Part shown: positions 40,177-50,248 of the stretch, piece after piece
How positions within the stretch are numbered: position 1 is the stretch's first letter
Layout: the number at the start of each line of letters is the position of its first letter
Source: Bifidobacterium [indicum] DSM 20214 = LMG 11587
GTDB lineage: Bacteria > Actinomycetota > Actinomycetes > Actinomycetales > Bifidobacteriaceae
Assembly (NCBI RefSeq): GCF_000706765.1
Contig: NZ_CP006018.1
Coordinates: 1,488,001-1,552,000, forward strand
Length of the DNA stretch: 64,000 nucleotides
Direction: 5' to 3'
Translations under genes and position numbers: made by a program
Notes under the pieces: generated by a model
What the model was told of the DNA's origin: nothing
The model's database searches: none
Seen by the model: only the letters and a program-made list of their open reading frames with translations

Positions 40177-41238
40177 TTAAAACTCTTCATTGACCTTGTC
40201 GAAGCCTCCCCTGACCAGCCCATATCCATCGGTTCCCAGGGGGCGGTACCGGTCACGACGGGGCGCACCCGGCTCGTGCCTGATGGACCGGTCCGTGCCC
40301 AACTTGCCGGCCGCACGCAGGGCCGGAACCATGGCCAGGTCGTAGGGAGTGGTCTCATATACCCAGTTCAGCCAGTTGCGCCAAAGGAGGTTGGCGTGGG
40401 CCCGCCATGAAAAGACGGGTTCCAGGGTGGGGTCGTCGTGGGGGAAGTAGTTGGTCGGGAAGGGGACATTGCAGAGCCCCCTATCCGTATCGCGGCGATA
40501 TTCCTGGGCCAGGGTGGCGCGGTCATACTCCCAGTGGCCCAGGGAGAATATCTCCGAAAAGTCCTGGGTGCAGATCAAGCCGGGACCAGATTGGGGGCCC
40601 CAGGTCAGCACCTGCAGGTCCGGGCAGGCCCGCACCTGGTCCTCGTCCACACCGGCCAGGCGGGAGTGGGGTTGAAGGGAAATCTCGTCAAACCCGTTGG
40701 TGATGAAGCAGTACTCGTCCTGAAGGTACTGGGGGAAGACCCCAAAGAGTTTACGGTCGAGGAGGTGCTTGGCGACGCCGTACCGATGGTAGAGGGCGGC
40801 CATGGCACCCCAGCAGAGATACATGGTCGAAAAGACATGGCTACCGGCCCAGTCCAGGATACGGGTCAGTTCATCCCAGTAGTCGACCTCTTCGAACTCC
40901 AGCTGCTCTACCGGTGCCCCGGTTACGATAAGGCCGTCGTAGCAGTTGTTCCGGAGCGCATCCAGGTTCTCGTAGAACTTGACCAGGTGATCCTGGCTGG
41001 TGTGGGTGGCCTCATGGGTGGAGGTCTTCATGAAGTCGACGTCGACCTGGAGGGGCGACTTGGAAATCAGCCTCAGGAGCTGGGTCTCGGTCTCCACCTT
41101 TTTGGGCATCAGGTTGAGGATGACCAGCCTGAGCGGGCGCATCTCCTGACGTTCCGCCTCATGGGTCTCCAGGGCAAAGATGCGCTCCGAATCCAGGATG
41201 GACCTGGCAGGCAACCCGGTGGGGACGGTGATAGGCAT
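40177..41238 (-). CDS. metA: Homoserine O-acyltransferase (MetA family, acetyl-type predicted)
   Basis: Activates homoserine for methionine synthesis. The start at ATG 41238 (MPITVPTGLPA) matches the family; the frame is open 120 bases earlier. 353 residues. Catalytic Cys is in MYLCWGAMAAL, His in LGHWEYD. The substrate-deciding position reads TGAPVE: Glu here goes with acetyl-CoA use in characterised members, whereas Gly (TGAPLG) goes with succinyl-CoA. So it is probably a homoserine O-acetyltransferase despite the MetA fold. The gene is convergent with nothing; it is divergent from tRNA-fMet. Confidence 0.92.
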   Translation of the reverse strand: MPITVPTGLPARSILDSERIFALETHEAERQEMRPLRLVILNLMPKKVETETQLLRLISKSPLQVDVDFMKTSTHEATHTSQDHLVKFYENLDALRNNCYDGLIVTGAPVEQLEFEEVDYWDELTRILDWAGSHVFSTMYLCWGAMAALYHRYGVAKHLLDRKLFGVFPQYLQDEYCFITNGFDEISLQPHSRLAGVDEDQVRACPDLQVLTWGPQSGPGLICTQDFSEIFSLGHWEYDRATLAQEYRRDTDRGLCNVPFPTNYFPHDDPTLEPVFSWRAHANLLWRNWLNWVYETTPYDLAMVPALRAAGKLGTDRSIRHEPGAPRRDRYRPLGTDGYGLVRGGFDKVNEEF

Positions 41239-41310
41239 AGGTCCATTATCCCCTATCCGGTTTCGGCGACCCCGGGACTTCCGATTGGTGACCCACGCAA
41301 TCGCCCAAAC

Positions 41311-41338
41311 TTGACAAAAGTCGACCAATCCGTAAGAT
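41311..41338 (+). promoter_or_regulatory. Promoter of the initiator tRNA gene
   Basis: A perfect TTGACA (41311-41316), a 16-base spacer and TAAGAT (41333-41338), ending 27 bases before the tRNA. Confidence 0.65.
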
Positions 41339-41364
41339 GGATAACTGCTGTGCAACACAGCCGA

Positions 41365-41441
41365 CGCGGGGTGGAGCAGTTCGGTAGCTCGCTGGGCTCA
41401 TAACCCAGAGGTCTCAGGTTCAAATCCTGACCCCGCTACCA
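41365..41441 (+). tRNA. Initiator tRNA-fMet, anticodon CAT
   Basis: 77 bases with CCA encoded. The acceptor is CGCGGGG/CCCCGCT with an unpaired first position (C-T), and the anticodon stem CTGGG/CCCAG has three G-C pairs; both mark an initiator. The loop CTCATAA contains CAT. D arm and T arm (CAGG-TTCAAAT-CCTG) are regular. Confidence 0.97.
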
Positions 41442-41446
41442 GTGGC

Positions 41447-41479
41447 CTGGAATTCTGAGGAATTCCAGGTTTTTCTTTT
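41447..41479 (+). terminator. Terminator of tRNA-fMet
   Basis: CCTGGAATT pairs with AATTCCAGG around six bases and is followed by TTTTTCTTTT. Confidence 0.9.
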
Positions 41480-41599
41480 CCCCCGCCATCGCTCACCACT
41501 CTGAGGTTTCCCGGAGGAAATCTGGAGAGCAGGGGCCAGGACGGGCAAAAGGGTAGGGGTCTCCAGGGGTCAAAACCGGCTGCCTTTTCGGATCACCGG

Positions 41600-44500
41600 C
41601 TACTTCCGCCTCTTCCTGACGAGAAGGAGGACGACCAACCCGACGAAGGACGAGATGGTGAGCAGGACCAGGGCCAGGGAAACCTGGGCACCTGTTGCCG
41701 ACAAGCCTGACGAGGTCCCATTCCAGTCATCAAGGTTGGACTCAACCTCGGTGTCTGCGCACAGGGTCTGCCCCTCGACCGGCTCGGATCCTCCGGCTGC
41801 GGCCGTCCGGGTCAGGGAGCCGTCCTGATCCGGCATGGAGTCAGGAGAATCGACCGGACAGGTGGTCAGTGGACTTCCCTTTACCCTCGCCCTGTCGGTA
41901 TGGTGTCCGGACACCCCCACCAGGGTTCCATGAACGTCCACTGACTGTCCGGGTTTGAGAATCAGGTCATTCCACCCCTGCGGATACCTGAAGTCAATGA
42001 CCCGGCCACCGCCATTGACCGTCCAATCCTCCAGAGTGAGATCCTTGGCCCGGAAAAGGGGACCTCCTCCTGTACCCGGATCCTTGCCGGAATCGTTGGT
42101 GATGCGGAAGACAATATCCGTATCACCGGCGACAGGCAGGGCCTGGCTGGGATGGTCCCGATCGCCATCCGGATACCCGCTGACCTTGTCGAACTTCTCC
42201 ACATGCAGGCCTGGGGTCAGCTCCGGTGTCCTGGTCCACACCGCATTGGAGGGAATCACCTTGTCCTGGTAGTACTCGGTGAAGCGGTTCTCATGCCTAT
42301 CGACGGTGACCAGGCGACGACACTGCAGGTAGGCTCGCCACCCCACCTCCTGGTCGGGCATGGCGGAAACCATGGCCAGATATGTTGCCGTGGCGGTAAT
42401 CGCAACCTTCCCATCCGACCCGGAAACCAGGGTGAAGAGATCACCGCCCAATGGCGAAGCATCAAAGTCGGAACCAGCCAGTTGCCCACCCTTATGAACC
42501 AGAACCTTGCCACCCCGGTACAGGTCCCGAGAGGCGTAGACGGCCCACTGCCCCGTAAACCGATCCACGGCAGGGACCAGTTGGTCTTCAATCCGCCATT
42601 GGTCCACCTGGGGGTAGGCCCTGCCTGGGGGAAGGATGCTTGAGTCCAACCTGTACAGGAAGGAATCGTCACGGTAGACGCTCCTGCCATCTGAGCCCCT
42701 GCCTCCCACTGCCACCACAACGTCCTTGGCAGGATTGAGGGGTTGCAGGGGGTTGGAGACGACGTTGGTCTTGCGCCTGATGTCATTCAACACCTGTATG
42801 CCTTGGTTCCTCAGCACCTGTCCGCGCCCGACCCTGATGACCCGGTACGGCAGGATGAGATCATAGGTGCGCCCGAGCAGGGACTGGTCGATGGACGGTT
42901 CACCCAGAGGGCTATGCCCGATTCTGCGAGCATAGGCCGCCAGATCCGCGGGCTGCGGATCGCCGTTTACAGTCAGGCCGGTTGCCGGGATGAAGGTGTC
43001 GACGGTCCTGGCGAAGGCGTACACAACCCCACCCTGAATCTGAATGTTGAACCGAGCGGTGTAGTCCTGCCCGTCTGATCCCATGACCCGGATGTGGCCC
43101 GGATCAATGCTGAGGTGCTCATCGTCGAAGTCATCCACCAGGCCAAGTCTCCATACCTTGTATGCCAGGTCGGACTGGCTGACATCCATGGTTATCCGGT
43201 AAACCCCCGTATCCCCCTGGAGAAGGGTCCGCCCATCGATGTTGACCGTCTGATCGCGGGAGCTGACAACACGTTTGACAGGGTTGACCTTCGGGGGCGG
43301 GTTGACGACCCGATTCGAGGGGGTCAGGGAGTTATTGATGGTGAGCACCCACTGGTTGTCCACCCGATGATCGGTCGGGGCCGCCTTATCCACCACTCCC
43401 TCGAAGCGAAGCTGGACCCTGGGATTGCCCGAGGCCCGCCACTGCCCAATCAGACCCGCATCCTTCAGCGAAACACGGACCAGGTGCAGGCGATCGTCCC
43501 AATGCGTAGAGTATCCGCTCTTGGGAATCGGCCTACCCTTGGCAAGGTCCATCATCTCAAGGGTTTGTTTGTCCGGCCTGAACCACTGGTCGTAGGTGTC
43601 GGTGAAGGTAATCTCCTTGACCGGATAGGCCAGGCTTGCGGGAAGGGAGGGCTGTGAGTCCAGCTGGTACTCCAGTCGCTGGCCGGGATGGACGATCTTT
43701 CCGTCCACACTTCCCTGGGTGCCTCCCTGGCTGGACTCGGAGACCACGTCCTTCCTGACGGGAGGCAGGTAGGCGCAGATACCCGGACGGTTGGTTTCAG
43801 CAGTCTGCCCATTGACGGTCTGGAATCCCCTGTTGGTCAAGGACCCGTCCCCACCCGGCTGGGCAGGCATGGCAGCACAGAAGTTCACCTCTTCACCCGG
43901 GCCCTTGCCCATATCCTGCCGGACCTGCGCCGCCCCGCCACCATTGGCGAAGTTGACGACGAACGGCACCAGCATGGTCACCTGCAAGGGGTTCGGCATC
44001 CTCTGCAGACGCGCCAGGTAACCGCTCTTGGCCCTGGCTCTGACCGTCGTTCCAGAAGCGGTGATATCGAACCGATCGGTCACGTCAACACCATGCTCAC
44101 TGATGTCCGAAACGCTGCTTTGCCGGTAACGGCCATCACCATCCGCTACACCTTTGGCCTCATAGACCCGCACCTTTTCGGCACCTTCCTGATCAACCAG
44201 ATAGTCGGCGGCGGACCAGTCGTCATCCAAGGAAAGCAAGTCGGGAGCCTGGATGAGGCCGGAATCCACGGTGGCGTTGACCACGGCACCGACCTCGTCA
44301 CCGTCCAGAAAGACATGACCATCGGCTCCGGTCCGGTTGGTGCGTTCCGGATCGATGACGGTGCGCCACTGGCCTGTTGAAGGGTTTCGGAGCACCCAAG
44401 ACTTGTCAGGGTTGGGTGCCCAGGTGGAGAAGCTCCGTGTCGGGGTAGGATGCTCGACCTCAAGGGTTACCCCCTTCCACCAGACAGCACCCGTATCCTG

Positions 44501-45475
44501 CAGGATATTGGTGGTCGGCTGGTGCACGGTCACATCCAGGCCCCACTGCCAGACATGGTTCGCCGGCATGTCACCTCCCCGCCAAACGGCCACGGCACGA
44601 TTCGCGGGTGGGGTGGCCCCGGTCACGGTGTTGAAGTCAAAGCGACCGCTCAGGTCCTGCCCATCCGTCAGGTCAACCACCCTTTGGTTGCCGACGGTGT
44701 AGCGCTGCCCCATGGGCTGGAAGTCGTCTCGGAAAACCAGTTCACGGCCGTTGGCTCCTGTATCCGTGGTAATCCGCGTCTGATTCGTCATCTGGTCCGC
44801 ACTGGTCCCCAGCTCGACCTGCTTGTCGGCCTGGGTTGGCGGTTGATCGGCCGGCCTGGGTTCGAAGTCGTTAAGCATGATCACCACCAGGGAGATGCCG
44901 CGCTCGTTGCCGGCATACCGCTCGGCCAATCCATCCAGCGAATCTCCGGGCTGGTCCCAAAAAGCCTGGCTTGTTCGGTAGGAGACACCCCGGTTGCTGT
45001 ATGGCCGGACCGCCACGGACCGTCGCCAGTTGTCCATCCAAATGGAGTGCTGGGCCATGCTCACCCCGTCGAAGACCCGTTGCCCATCACTCATGCCGAC
45101 AACGACGCCCACGCCGGTGACCCGGCAGTTCCCCTGACCGACCCTGTCGGGATGGGCCTGGTCAAATCTGCCCATGCAGTTCCTGTTGGCCTCCTCCAAG
45201 GCCTCCCGCTTGACCCGGGCCGTGGTGCCATTCGCCCCGTCCCTGATACGCATGACCCCAAAGGCCTTGTCGATACTGGCTACCGTATAACCACCAAACC
45301 CTCCCGAATCATCGTCACGGTAGGCCCAGCCCTGCCAAAAGGCGCCATGCCCCACTGCGCCGCCTCCGGCATGCCCGGACCCACCTCCCGCCATGGCCGG
45401 CGACAGCGGCACCAGCATGACCACCAGGGCAATCACCAAAGCCAGCGGACTGGGGCCTTGTCTTCTTTGTTTCAT
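41600..45475 (-). CDS. Large cell-wall adhesin with tandem isopeptide-type domains
   Basis: 1291 residues. ATG 45475 follows AAAAGGACG and starts a clean signal peptide (1-28). An N-terminal region of about 200 residues with two Cys has no family I recognise. Three tandem domains of 160-180 residues begin with Lys in PPVRKDVV (about 571), NPVKRVV (about 731) and NPAKDVV (about 913). They end with boundaries such as SNRVVN, TNVVSN and SNAVWT, a layout like the intramolecular isopeptide domains of AgI/II and fimbrial adhesins. The C-terminus has LSATG, a hydrophobic helix and RKRRK, a sorting-signal variant. A single gene without pilin or sortase neighbours. Adhesion is inferred from architecture. 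Confidence 0.75.
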   Translation of the reverse strand: MKQRRQGPSPLALVIALVVMLVPLSPAMAGGGSGHAGGGAVGHGAFWQGWAYRDDDSGGFGGYTVASIDKAFGVMRIRDGANGTTARVKREALEEANRNCMGRFDQAHPDRVGQGNCRVTGVGVVVGMSDGQRVFDGVSMAQHSIWMDNWRRSVAVRPYSNRGVSYRTSQAFWDQPGDSLDGLAERYAGNERGISLVVIMLNDFEPRPADQPPTQADKQVELGTSADQMTNQTRITTDTGANGRELVFRDDFQPMGQRYTVGNQRVVDLTDGQDLSGRFDFNTVTGATPPANRAVAVWRGGDMPANHVWQWGLDVTVHQPTTNILQDTGAVWWKGVTLEVEHPTPTRSFSTWAPNPDKSWVLRNPSTGQWRTVIDPERTNRTGADGHVFLDGDEVGAVVNATVDSGLIQAPDLLSLDDDWSAADYLVDQEGAEKVRVYEAKGVADGDGRYRQSSVSDISEHGVDVTDRFDITASGTTVRARAKSGYLARLQRMPNPLQVTMLVPFVVNFANGGGAAQVRQDMGKGPGEEVNFCAAMPAQPGGDGSLTNRGFQTVNGQTAETNRPGICAYLPPVRKDVVSESSQGGTQGSVDGKIVHPGQRLEYQLDSQPSLPASLAYPVKEITFTDTYDQWFRPDKQTLEMMDLAKGRPIPKSGYSTHWDDRLHLVRVSLKDAGLIGQWRASGNPRVQLRFEGVVDKAAPTDHRVDNQWVLTINNSLTPSNRVVNPPPKVNPVKRVVSSRDQTVNIDGRTLLQGDTGVYRITMDVSQSDLAYKVWRLGLVDDFDDEHLSIDPGHIRVMGSDGQDYTARFNIQIQGGVVYAFARTVDTFIPATGLTVNGDPQPADLAAYARRIGHSPLGEPSIDQSLLGRTYDLILPYRVIRVGRGQVLRNQGIQVLNDIRRKTNVVSNPLQPLNPAKDVVVAVGGRGSDGRSVYRDDSFLYRLDSSILPPGRAYPQVDQWRIEDQLVPAVDRFTGQWAVYASRDLYRGGKVLVHKGGQLAGSDFDASPLGGDLFTLVSGSDGKVAITATATYLAMVSAMPDQEVGWRAYLQCRRLVTVDRHENRFTEYYQDKVIPSNAVWTRTPELTPGLHVEKFDKVSGYPDGDRDHPSQALPVAGDTDIVFRITNDSGKDPGTGGGPLFRAKDLTLEDWTVNGGGRVIDFRYPQGWNDLILKPGQSVDVHGTLVGVSGHHTDRARVKGSPLTTCPVDSPDSMPDQDGSLTRTAAAGGSEPVEGQTLCADTEVESNLDDWNGTSSGLSATGAQVSLALVLLTISSFVGLVVLLLVRKRRK

Positions 45476-45736
45476 CTTCGTCCTTTTCTTCGGATTGAAA
45501 TCCTCGGCCAGGGATGGCCAAGGCTGGGAGCAGGGGCGGAAATGCACTGTCTTCGAAAGTCATCCAGCCAGGCATCCTCCACCCCGCGGACCCTGAGTAT
45601 GACCCCGGGAACCGGCCAGGCTCTCAACCCGGAAAGGATGTGGTCGAATGTGCGCCCGCCTGGCTATGCTGTGTATGAGAAAACACCCGATTCGGCCGAG
45701 CCCGCGTGGCCACGGCCAGACAAAGGAGACAGGACT

Positions 45737-46228
45737 ATGGCAGAGACCTTCAACGTGCTGGTCGAGATTCCCCGCGGTTCGCGCAATAAGTACGAGGTGG
45801 ACCACGAAAGCGGACGCATCATGCTGGACCGTACCCTCTTCACCTCCATGGGCTACCCCGACGACTACGGCTACATCGAGGACACCCTGGGCGAGGACGG
45901 CGATCCCCTGGACGCGCTGGTCATGATTCCGAACTCCGTCTTCCCCGGCTGCATCATCGAGTGCCGCGCCGTTGGCCTGTACCACATGGTCGACGAGGCG
46001 GGCGGCGACGACAAGGTTCTCTGCGTGCCCGCCGATGTCCGCTTCGATGACATCAAGGACATCGACGATGTCTCCGACTTCCACAAGCAGGAGATCAAGC
46101 ACTTCTTCGAGCAGTACAAGGCCCTGGAGCCCGGCAAGGAGGTCATGCCCGGCGACTTCTGGACCAATGCCGAGGCTGCCGAAACCGAGATCAAGGCCGC
46201 TCGCGAGCGCCTGGCCAACCAGAAGTAA
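45737..46228 (+). CDS. ppa: Inorganic pyrophosphatase
   Basis: 163-residue soluble family I enzyme. It hydrolyses pyrophosphate and drives biosynthesis. Evidence: [42 protein letters not shown] with the Asp-rich metal site, and [12 protein letters not shown] 45737 is preceded by AAAGGAG. The frame is open upstream through the adhesin's antisense but that is not coding. Confidence 0.97.
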   Translation: MAETFNVLVEIPRGSRNKYEVDHESGRIMLDRTLFTSMGYPDDYGYIEDTLGEDGDPLDALVMIPNSVFPGCIIECRAVGLYHMVDEAGGDDKVLCVPADVRFDDIKDIDDVSDFHKQEIKHFFEQYKALEPGKEVMPGDFWTNAEAAETEIKAARERLANQK

Positions 46229-46268
46229 GGGCAACGGACCGTTCTGATTTCACCGCCCATTGTGGCGG

Positions 46269-46310
46269 AAGTGGTGTGTCGACATTCCCCGTATTGTCGG
46301 CACACCACTT
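46269..46310 (+). terminator. Hairpin after ppa
   Basis: AAGTGGTGTG-CGACA pairs with TGTCG-CACACCACTT (one mismatch). It is a strong stem but has no T-run, so termination may depend on Rho. Confidence 0.6.
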
Positions 46311-46446
46311 GCATATCCGCAGATGAATGTGCAACTGCTCACAGTGTTGCCGAGCAAGGGCGCTCGCACCGCCTCAAATCCATCGATTACCTCTTGACCC
46401 GTCTACCATGCGAAGTAGGAGATGCCCGTAATAGCAGGGAGCCGCT

Positions 46447-46893
46447 ATGACCTTTTATACCTATACCTATCTCAAAGGGGGCCAGACCGACTGGCGGCTG
46501 ATCAAGATCGTCATCATCGTCGCCCTGGCCCTGGCTTTCCTCTTCTTCCTGGTCATGTATGCCCGACGTAAGTGGGATCGGAAATTCAAGGACCTGGCCA
46601 TCATCCTGGGCACCCTCCTCCTGCTGGCTGCCGCCATACAGTACAGCGACTTCACCAACCTGCGCACGGCCAGTGTCCAGAGCGGCCAGTTGACCGTCGT
46701 CATCGAGAAGTCGGCGGCCAAGCTGGACGTGGACCCCCGGACCATCAGCATCAACGACACCTCCAGGAACAACGACATGATCATCAAGACACCCAAGGGC
46801 TACTACACCCTGGTGTTCAACAGTTCCGGCTCGGAGTTCCTCCTGGAGAAGGCCGACCTTTACAAGCCCGACATCACCGTGATTGGAGAGTGA
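46447..46893 (+). CDS. DUF3290-family membrane protein
   Basis: 148 residues. Two membrane helices near the N-terminus (about 18-38 and 48-62) are followed by a soluble beta-rich domain. The form and the immediately following DUF421 gene (3-base gap) match the DUF3290/DUF421 pair seen in Gram-positives. Function is not known; the pair probably forms one membrane complex. Confidence 0.8.
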   Translation: MTFYTYTYLKGGQTDWRLIKIVIIVALALAFLFFLVMYARRKWDRKFKDLAIILGTLLLLAAAIQYSDFTNLRTASVQSGQLTVVIEKSAAKLDVDPRTISINDTSRNNDMIIKTPKGYYTLVFNSSGSEFLLEKADLYKPDITVIGE

Positions 46894-46896
46894 CCC

Positions 46897-47541
46897 ATGG
46901 ATATCAATTTCTACGTCAACGTGGCCCTGAAGCTGATTGTCGGTCTTCTCTTCATCACCCTCCTGATCAACGTGACCGGCAAGGGGAACCTTGCCCCCAC
47001 CTCACCCATGGACCAGTTGCAGAACTACGTACTGGGCGGCATCATCGGCGGCGTGATCTACAGCAACTCCATTTCCATGGCCCAGTATGTCGTCATCCTG
47101 CTGATCTGGGCTGCGCTGATTCTGCTGACCAGGTATGCCAAGACCCACATCCACATCGTGGGGAAGTACATTGACGGGGAGCCGGTCACCATCATCAAAA
47201 ACGGGGAACTCCTGGTCAGGAACTGCCTGAAGGTGAACCTGACCGCCAAGGAGGTTGATTTCAAGCTGCGGACCAAGGGAATCAACGATATACGGGACGT
47301 CAAGCGATGCATCGTCGAGCAGAACGGCGGTTTGACGGTCATCTCCAAGGAGGACCAGGACGTGCGCTATCCGGTAATCCTGGACGGCCGGGCCGATCCC
47401 GATGTGCTGGACATGATGGGCAAGGACGAGGAGTGGCTGATGAAGAGCCTGAACGACAAGGGAATCAGGAAGGTCTCTGACGTCTACATGGCCCGATATC
47501 AGAATGGGAAGCTCTACGCGGTCACATATCGGGATAAATAG
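46897..47541 (+). CDS. DUF421 (YetF-like) membrane protein
   Basis: 214 residues. Three N-terminal membrane helices precede a cytoplasmic DUF421 domain. It carries the typical GEPVTIIKNGELL stretch, repeated in form as ISKEDQDVRYPVILDGR later. It is co-transcribed with the DUF3290 gene. No enzymatic role is established for the family that I can state. Confidence 0.85.
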   Translation: MDINFYVNVALKLIVGLLFITLLINVTGKGNLAPTSPMDQLQNYVLGGIIGGVIYSNSISMAQYVVILLIWAALILLTRYAKTHIHIVGKYIDGEPVTIIKNGELLVRNCLKVNLTAKEVDFKLRTKGINDIRDVKRCIVEQNGGLTVISKEDQDVRYPVILDGRADPDVLDMMGKDEEWLMKSLNDKGIRKVSDVYMARYQNGKLYAVTYRDK

Positions 47542-47564
47542 GGCGGCCCGTCGACGAAAACACC

Positions 47565-47594
47565 TTGCCACGCCCCGCCTCAGTTGGGTATACT
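47565..47594 (+). promoter_or_regulatory. Promoter of the MntP gene
   Basis: TTGCCA (47565-47570), an 18-base spacer and TATACT (47589-47594). This predicts a transcript start near 47601 and a leader of about 150 bases. Confidence 0.65.
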
Positions 47595-47754
47595 GAGCAC
47601 TTGTATCTAGTAGGCGTGACAAGTGAACAGCATTCAGCGAATTCAAAGCCGACTATTCGGCAGTTCCGCTGTCAACGCACCCGAGGCGTAGGCGGGTTCG
47701 AGGAAACCTGGTCGAGGCCCATCCCCTTGTGGGATGAACATCTCGAGGAATGCT
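47595..47754 (+). promoter_or_regulatory. Long structured leader of the MntP gene
   Basis: CACTTGT...ACAAGTG (47598-47624) and CATCCC...GGGATG (47720-47736) can form hairpins; the second lies just before the GAGGA ribosome site. I do not find the conserved yybP-ykoY manganese riboswitch core. Metal control is possible but unproven. Confidence 0.4.
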
Positions 47755-48414
47755 GTGTTCATCAGACTCATACTGATTTCCCTAGGCGTGTCCGCAGATT
47801 CCTTTGCCGTGTCCATAGGCAAGGGACTCACCGTCCGTAAGCTTGAAGTACGTCATCACTGGTTGGTCGGACTCTGGTTCGGAGGGTTCCAGGCCCTGTT
47901 CCCCCTGATCGGTTACTTCGCCGCCTCCCTGCTTGAAGATTATGTAACAGCGGTTGATCACTGGATCATCATGGGACTATTGGGAATCATCGGCATCAAT
48001 ATGATTCGCGAGGCGGTTTTCGAACCCGATGAGGAGGAGGGAGCCGAACAGGGCCAGGCAGGCCGGGAAGAAACCGATTCAGAGGAGACCGGATCGAAGG
48101 CGATCGCCTACAAGGAGGACCAGCCGTCGACCCAGGCCAAGGAACCCTTCTCCTGGAGGAACATGCTCCCCCTGTCCATCGCCACCAGCATCGATGCCTT
48201 CGGGGTCGGTGCCAGCCTGGCCCTGATGGATGTCAATATCTGGCTGGCCGTGCTGGTCATAGGAACGGTGACGGCCCTGGCTTCCATGCTCGGCCTGCGA
48301 ATCGGCAACCTCTTCGGGGCGCGATGGTGCAAGCCGGCCCAGATAGCAGGCGGCATCATACTTATCGCCATGGGCGTCCAGATATTCATGGAGCACCTGG
48401 GCATCCTCCCCTGA
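47755..48414 (+). CDS. mntP: MntP-family manganese efflux pump
   Basis: About 219 residues from GTG 47755, which has GAGGA five bases before it; ATG 47734 is an alternative seven residues longer. Six membrane helices in two halves each carry the Asp-containing LISLGVSADSFAVSIGKG and SIATSIDAFGVGASLA motifs, the metal path of MntP. A charged Glu-rich cytoplasmic loop of about 55 residues separates the halves and is longer than in E. coli. Export of Mn2+ protects against its excess. Confidence 0.9.
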   Translation: MFIRLILISLGVSADSFAVSIGKGLTVRKLEVRHHWLVGLWFGGFQALFPLIGYFAASLLEDYVTAVDHWIIMGLLGIIGINMIREAVFEPDEEEGAEQGQAGREETDSEETGSKAIAYKEDQPSTQAKEPFSWRNMLPLSIATSIDAFGVGASLALMDVNIWLAVLVIGTVTALASMLGLRIGNLFGARWCKPAQIAGGIILIAMGVQIFMEHLGILP

Positions 48415-48437
48415 ACCACTAACAGACAGGGGAGTTG

Positions 48438-49208
48438 TCAGACCAGGAAGTGCAGGGCCGTAATGGACAGCGCCACCAAGGCTCCGGAAAGCATGACCGG
48501 CACCAGGGCCATCCCAAACCAGGCAGGCCCAACACGATTGGTCTGGCCGGTCTTTTCGACCTCTTCGGCATCCGCGACAGCCAGATCCCGCCCCCACTCC
48601 CTACCGGCCAGGACAAGCCCCACCAGCAGAATCAGACCGACCACCACAACCAGCACCACGGCCAGAGGGGCGGCCTCCATCGAACCGGCGACAAGCGAGC
48701 AGAGGGAGGGAAGAAGGACCCATCCCGACGCACAGACCACCGCCAGACCGGAAAGGGCGGTGGCGGAGATGCCGCGAATCACCATTCGCCGATTCTCCCG
48801 GGCCATCTGCCGGACGAACATGACCACAGCCAGGATGGTCAGCAGGAGGCCGGTGGACTCCAACCAAAGCCTGGCCAAGGGCCAGGTGGAACCCGGGTCG
48901 CCCCCACTGCTCCAGATCCCTTCCAGACCCGTAAAGCCGGGCAGGATGAAGACAAGAGCCAGCGATATCAGACCCAGCAGGGCGGCGATACCCCTATCCG
49001 GATCGGTGGGGATACCTGGACCCACGAAGGGCCAGCAGGCCACCAGGGCGAATATGGCGACCACCACAAGAACTGCCTGAAGGATACCGGACACACCAAG
49101 GACTCCCAGCGCCCAGGCCGCCAGGGAGGGCAGAATCAGCAGGGCAAGGGCCAGCAGCTGGGCCACCATGGGGGATTTACCCCCGGTCCGCTTGACGGTA
49201 TCCACCAC
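48438..49208 (-). CDS. Multi-pass membrane protein of unknown function
   Basis: 256 residues from GTG 49208, with about six to seven hydrophobic helices and short loops. A charged stretch (EVEKTGQTN) lies between the last two. There are no catalytic motifs. It converges on mntP and is divergent from glnR. I do not recognise a family. Confidence 0.65.
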   Translation of the reverse strand: MVDTVKRTGGKSPMVAQLLALALLILPSLAAWALGVLGVSGILQAVLVVVAIFALVACWPFVGPGIPTDPDRGIAALLGLISLALVFILPGFTGLEGIWSSGGDPGSTWPLARLWLESTGLLLTILAVVMFVRQMARENRRMVIRGISATALSGLAVVCASGWVLLPSLCSLVAGSMEAAPLAVVLVVVVGLILLVGLVLAGREWGRDLAVADAEEVEKTGQTNRVGPAWFGMALVPVMLSGALVALSITALHFLV

Positions 49209-49414
49209 GTATCCTCCTGTTCGCCGGTTTCGGCAGGTTTCATTGACCGGTCGTTATCAACAATCCTAAGCCAGGCACCCTCCCTGAGGACGGTCACGGC
49301 ACGGAATACCCTGTATCGGATTGTGAGACCGGCGACAAGCCTGATTGTACAATGATGACAATTGTTCATCCTGTTCGCATACAGTGGACTGCACACGATG
49401 AAGGAGGGTGGGGC

Positions 49415-50248
49415 ATGACCGATCTGACGCTGATGACCTTTGCCAAGGATCCCGCGACTGTTCTGCCGGCATTGGCCCTCCTTTCCCATCGCGTCAGGGT
49501 CCTCCCCCTGGATGCCGCCTCACTGGTCAAGATGCCCGAGGACACCGTCCTCTTCATCGATGCCAGCGACGACCTGGCGAACGCCAAGACCATCTGCAGC
49601 CTGTTACGCGCCTCGGGACTGACAACACCGATCATCCTGATTCTGAGCGAGGGAGGGTTCACCGTGGTCAACGCCCAATGGGGCGTGGCGGACGTGGTGG
49701 TCCAAACCGCTTCCCCGGCCGAGGTGGAGGCCCGCCTGCGCCTGGTCTGCCAGCGGGACACCCCCCAGGTCCAGGCCGACCAGCATCAACGCATCACCGA
49801 GGATCAGGTCCCCACGGGCCGGGTTCGTTGCGGTGACCTGGTGGTGGATACCGAGAGCTACACGGCCAGGGTTCACGGACGCCCCATCGATCTGGCCTAC
49901 AAGGAATTCGAACTGCTCAAGTACCTGGTTCAGCACCCGGGCAGGGTCTTCACCAGGGCCCAACTCCTCCAGGAGGTCTGGGGTTACGACTACTACGGCG
50001 GCACCAGAACGGTCGACGTGCACATCCGCCGTCTGAGAGCCAAGCTGGGTGGCGAATACGAACACCTGATCGGGACCGTGAGAAACGTGGGATACCGGTT
50101 TGACCCGCCCGAATCAGCGAAGGCAGGCAGGGGTCGGGTACAGCCCCCATCGCAGGGCGACCCCCAAACCCAGGGTCCTGCACCTTCAACCGCCTCACCC
50201 CGGAAGGGGAAGGCAGAGGAAAAGAAGCCGAACGACAGTGACCAGTAG
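49415..50248 (+). CDS. glnR: GlnR-type orphan response regulator
   Basis: 277 residues from ATG 49415, which has AAGGAGG seven bases before it. The N-terminal receiver-like domain has [13 protein letters not shown], with the atypical Asp pocket of actinobacterial GlnR that works without phosphorylation. The [17 protein letters not shown] segment also matches GlnR. The winged-helix DNA-binding domain (about 140-232) ends in [10 protein letters not shown] Pro/Gly/Lys-rich tail follows. GlnR controls nitrogen assimilation genes; no kinase gene is adjacent, as expected. The stop overlaps nth. Confidence 0.82.
   Translation: MTDLTLMTFAKDPATVLPALALLSHRVRVLPLDAASLVKMPEDTVLFIDASDDLANAKTICSLLRASGLTTPIILILSEGGFTVVNAQWGVADVVVQTASPAEVEARLRLVCQRDTPQVQADQHQRITEDQVPTGRVRCGDLVVDTESYTARVHGRPIDLAYKEFELLKYLVQHPGRVFTRAQLLQEVWGYDYYGGTRTVDVHIRRLRAKLGGEYEHLIGTVRNVGYRFDPPESAKAGRGRVQPPSQGDPQTQGPAPSTASPRKGKAEEKKPNDSDQ

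Noticed and set aside
47595..47754. yybP-ykoY manganese riboswitch before mntP
   Set aside because: The conserved core sequence of the class is not found by eye. It is kept only as an unassigned leader.
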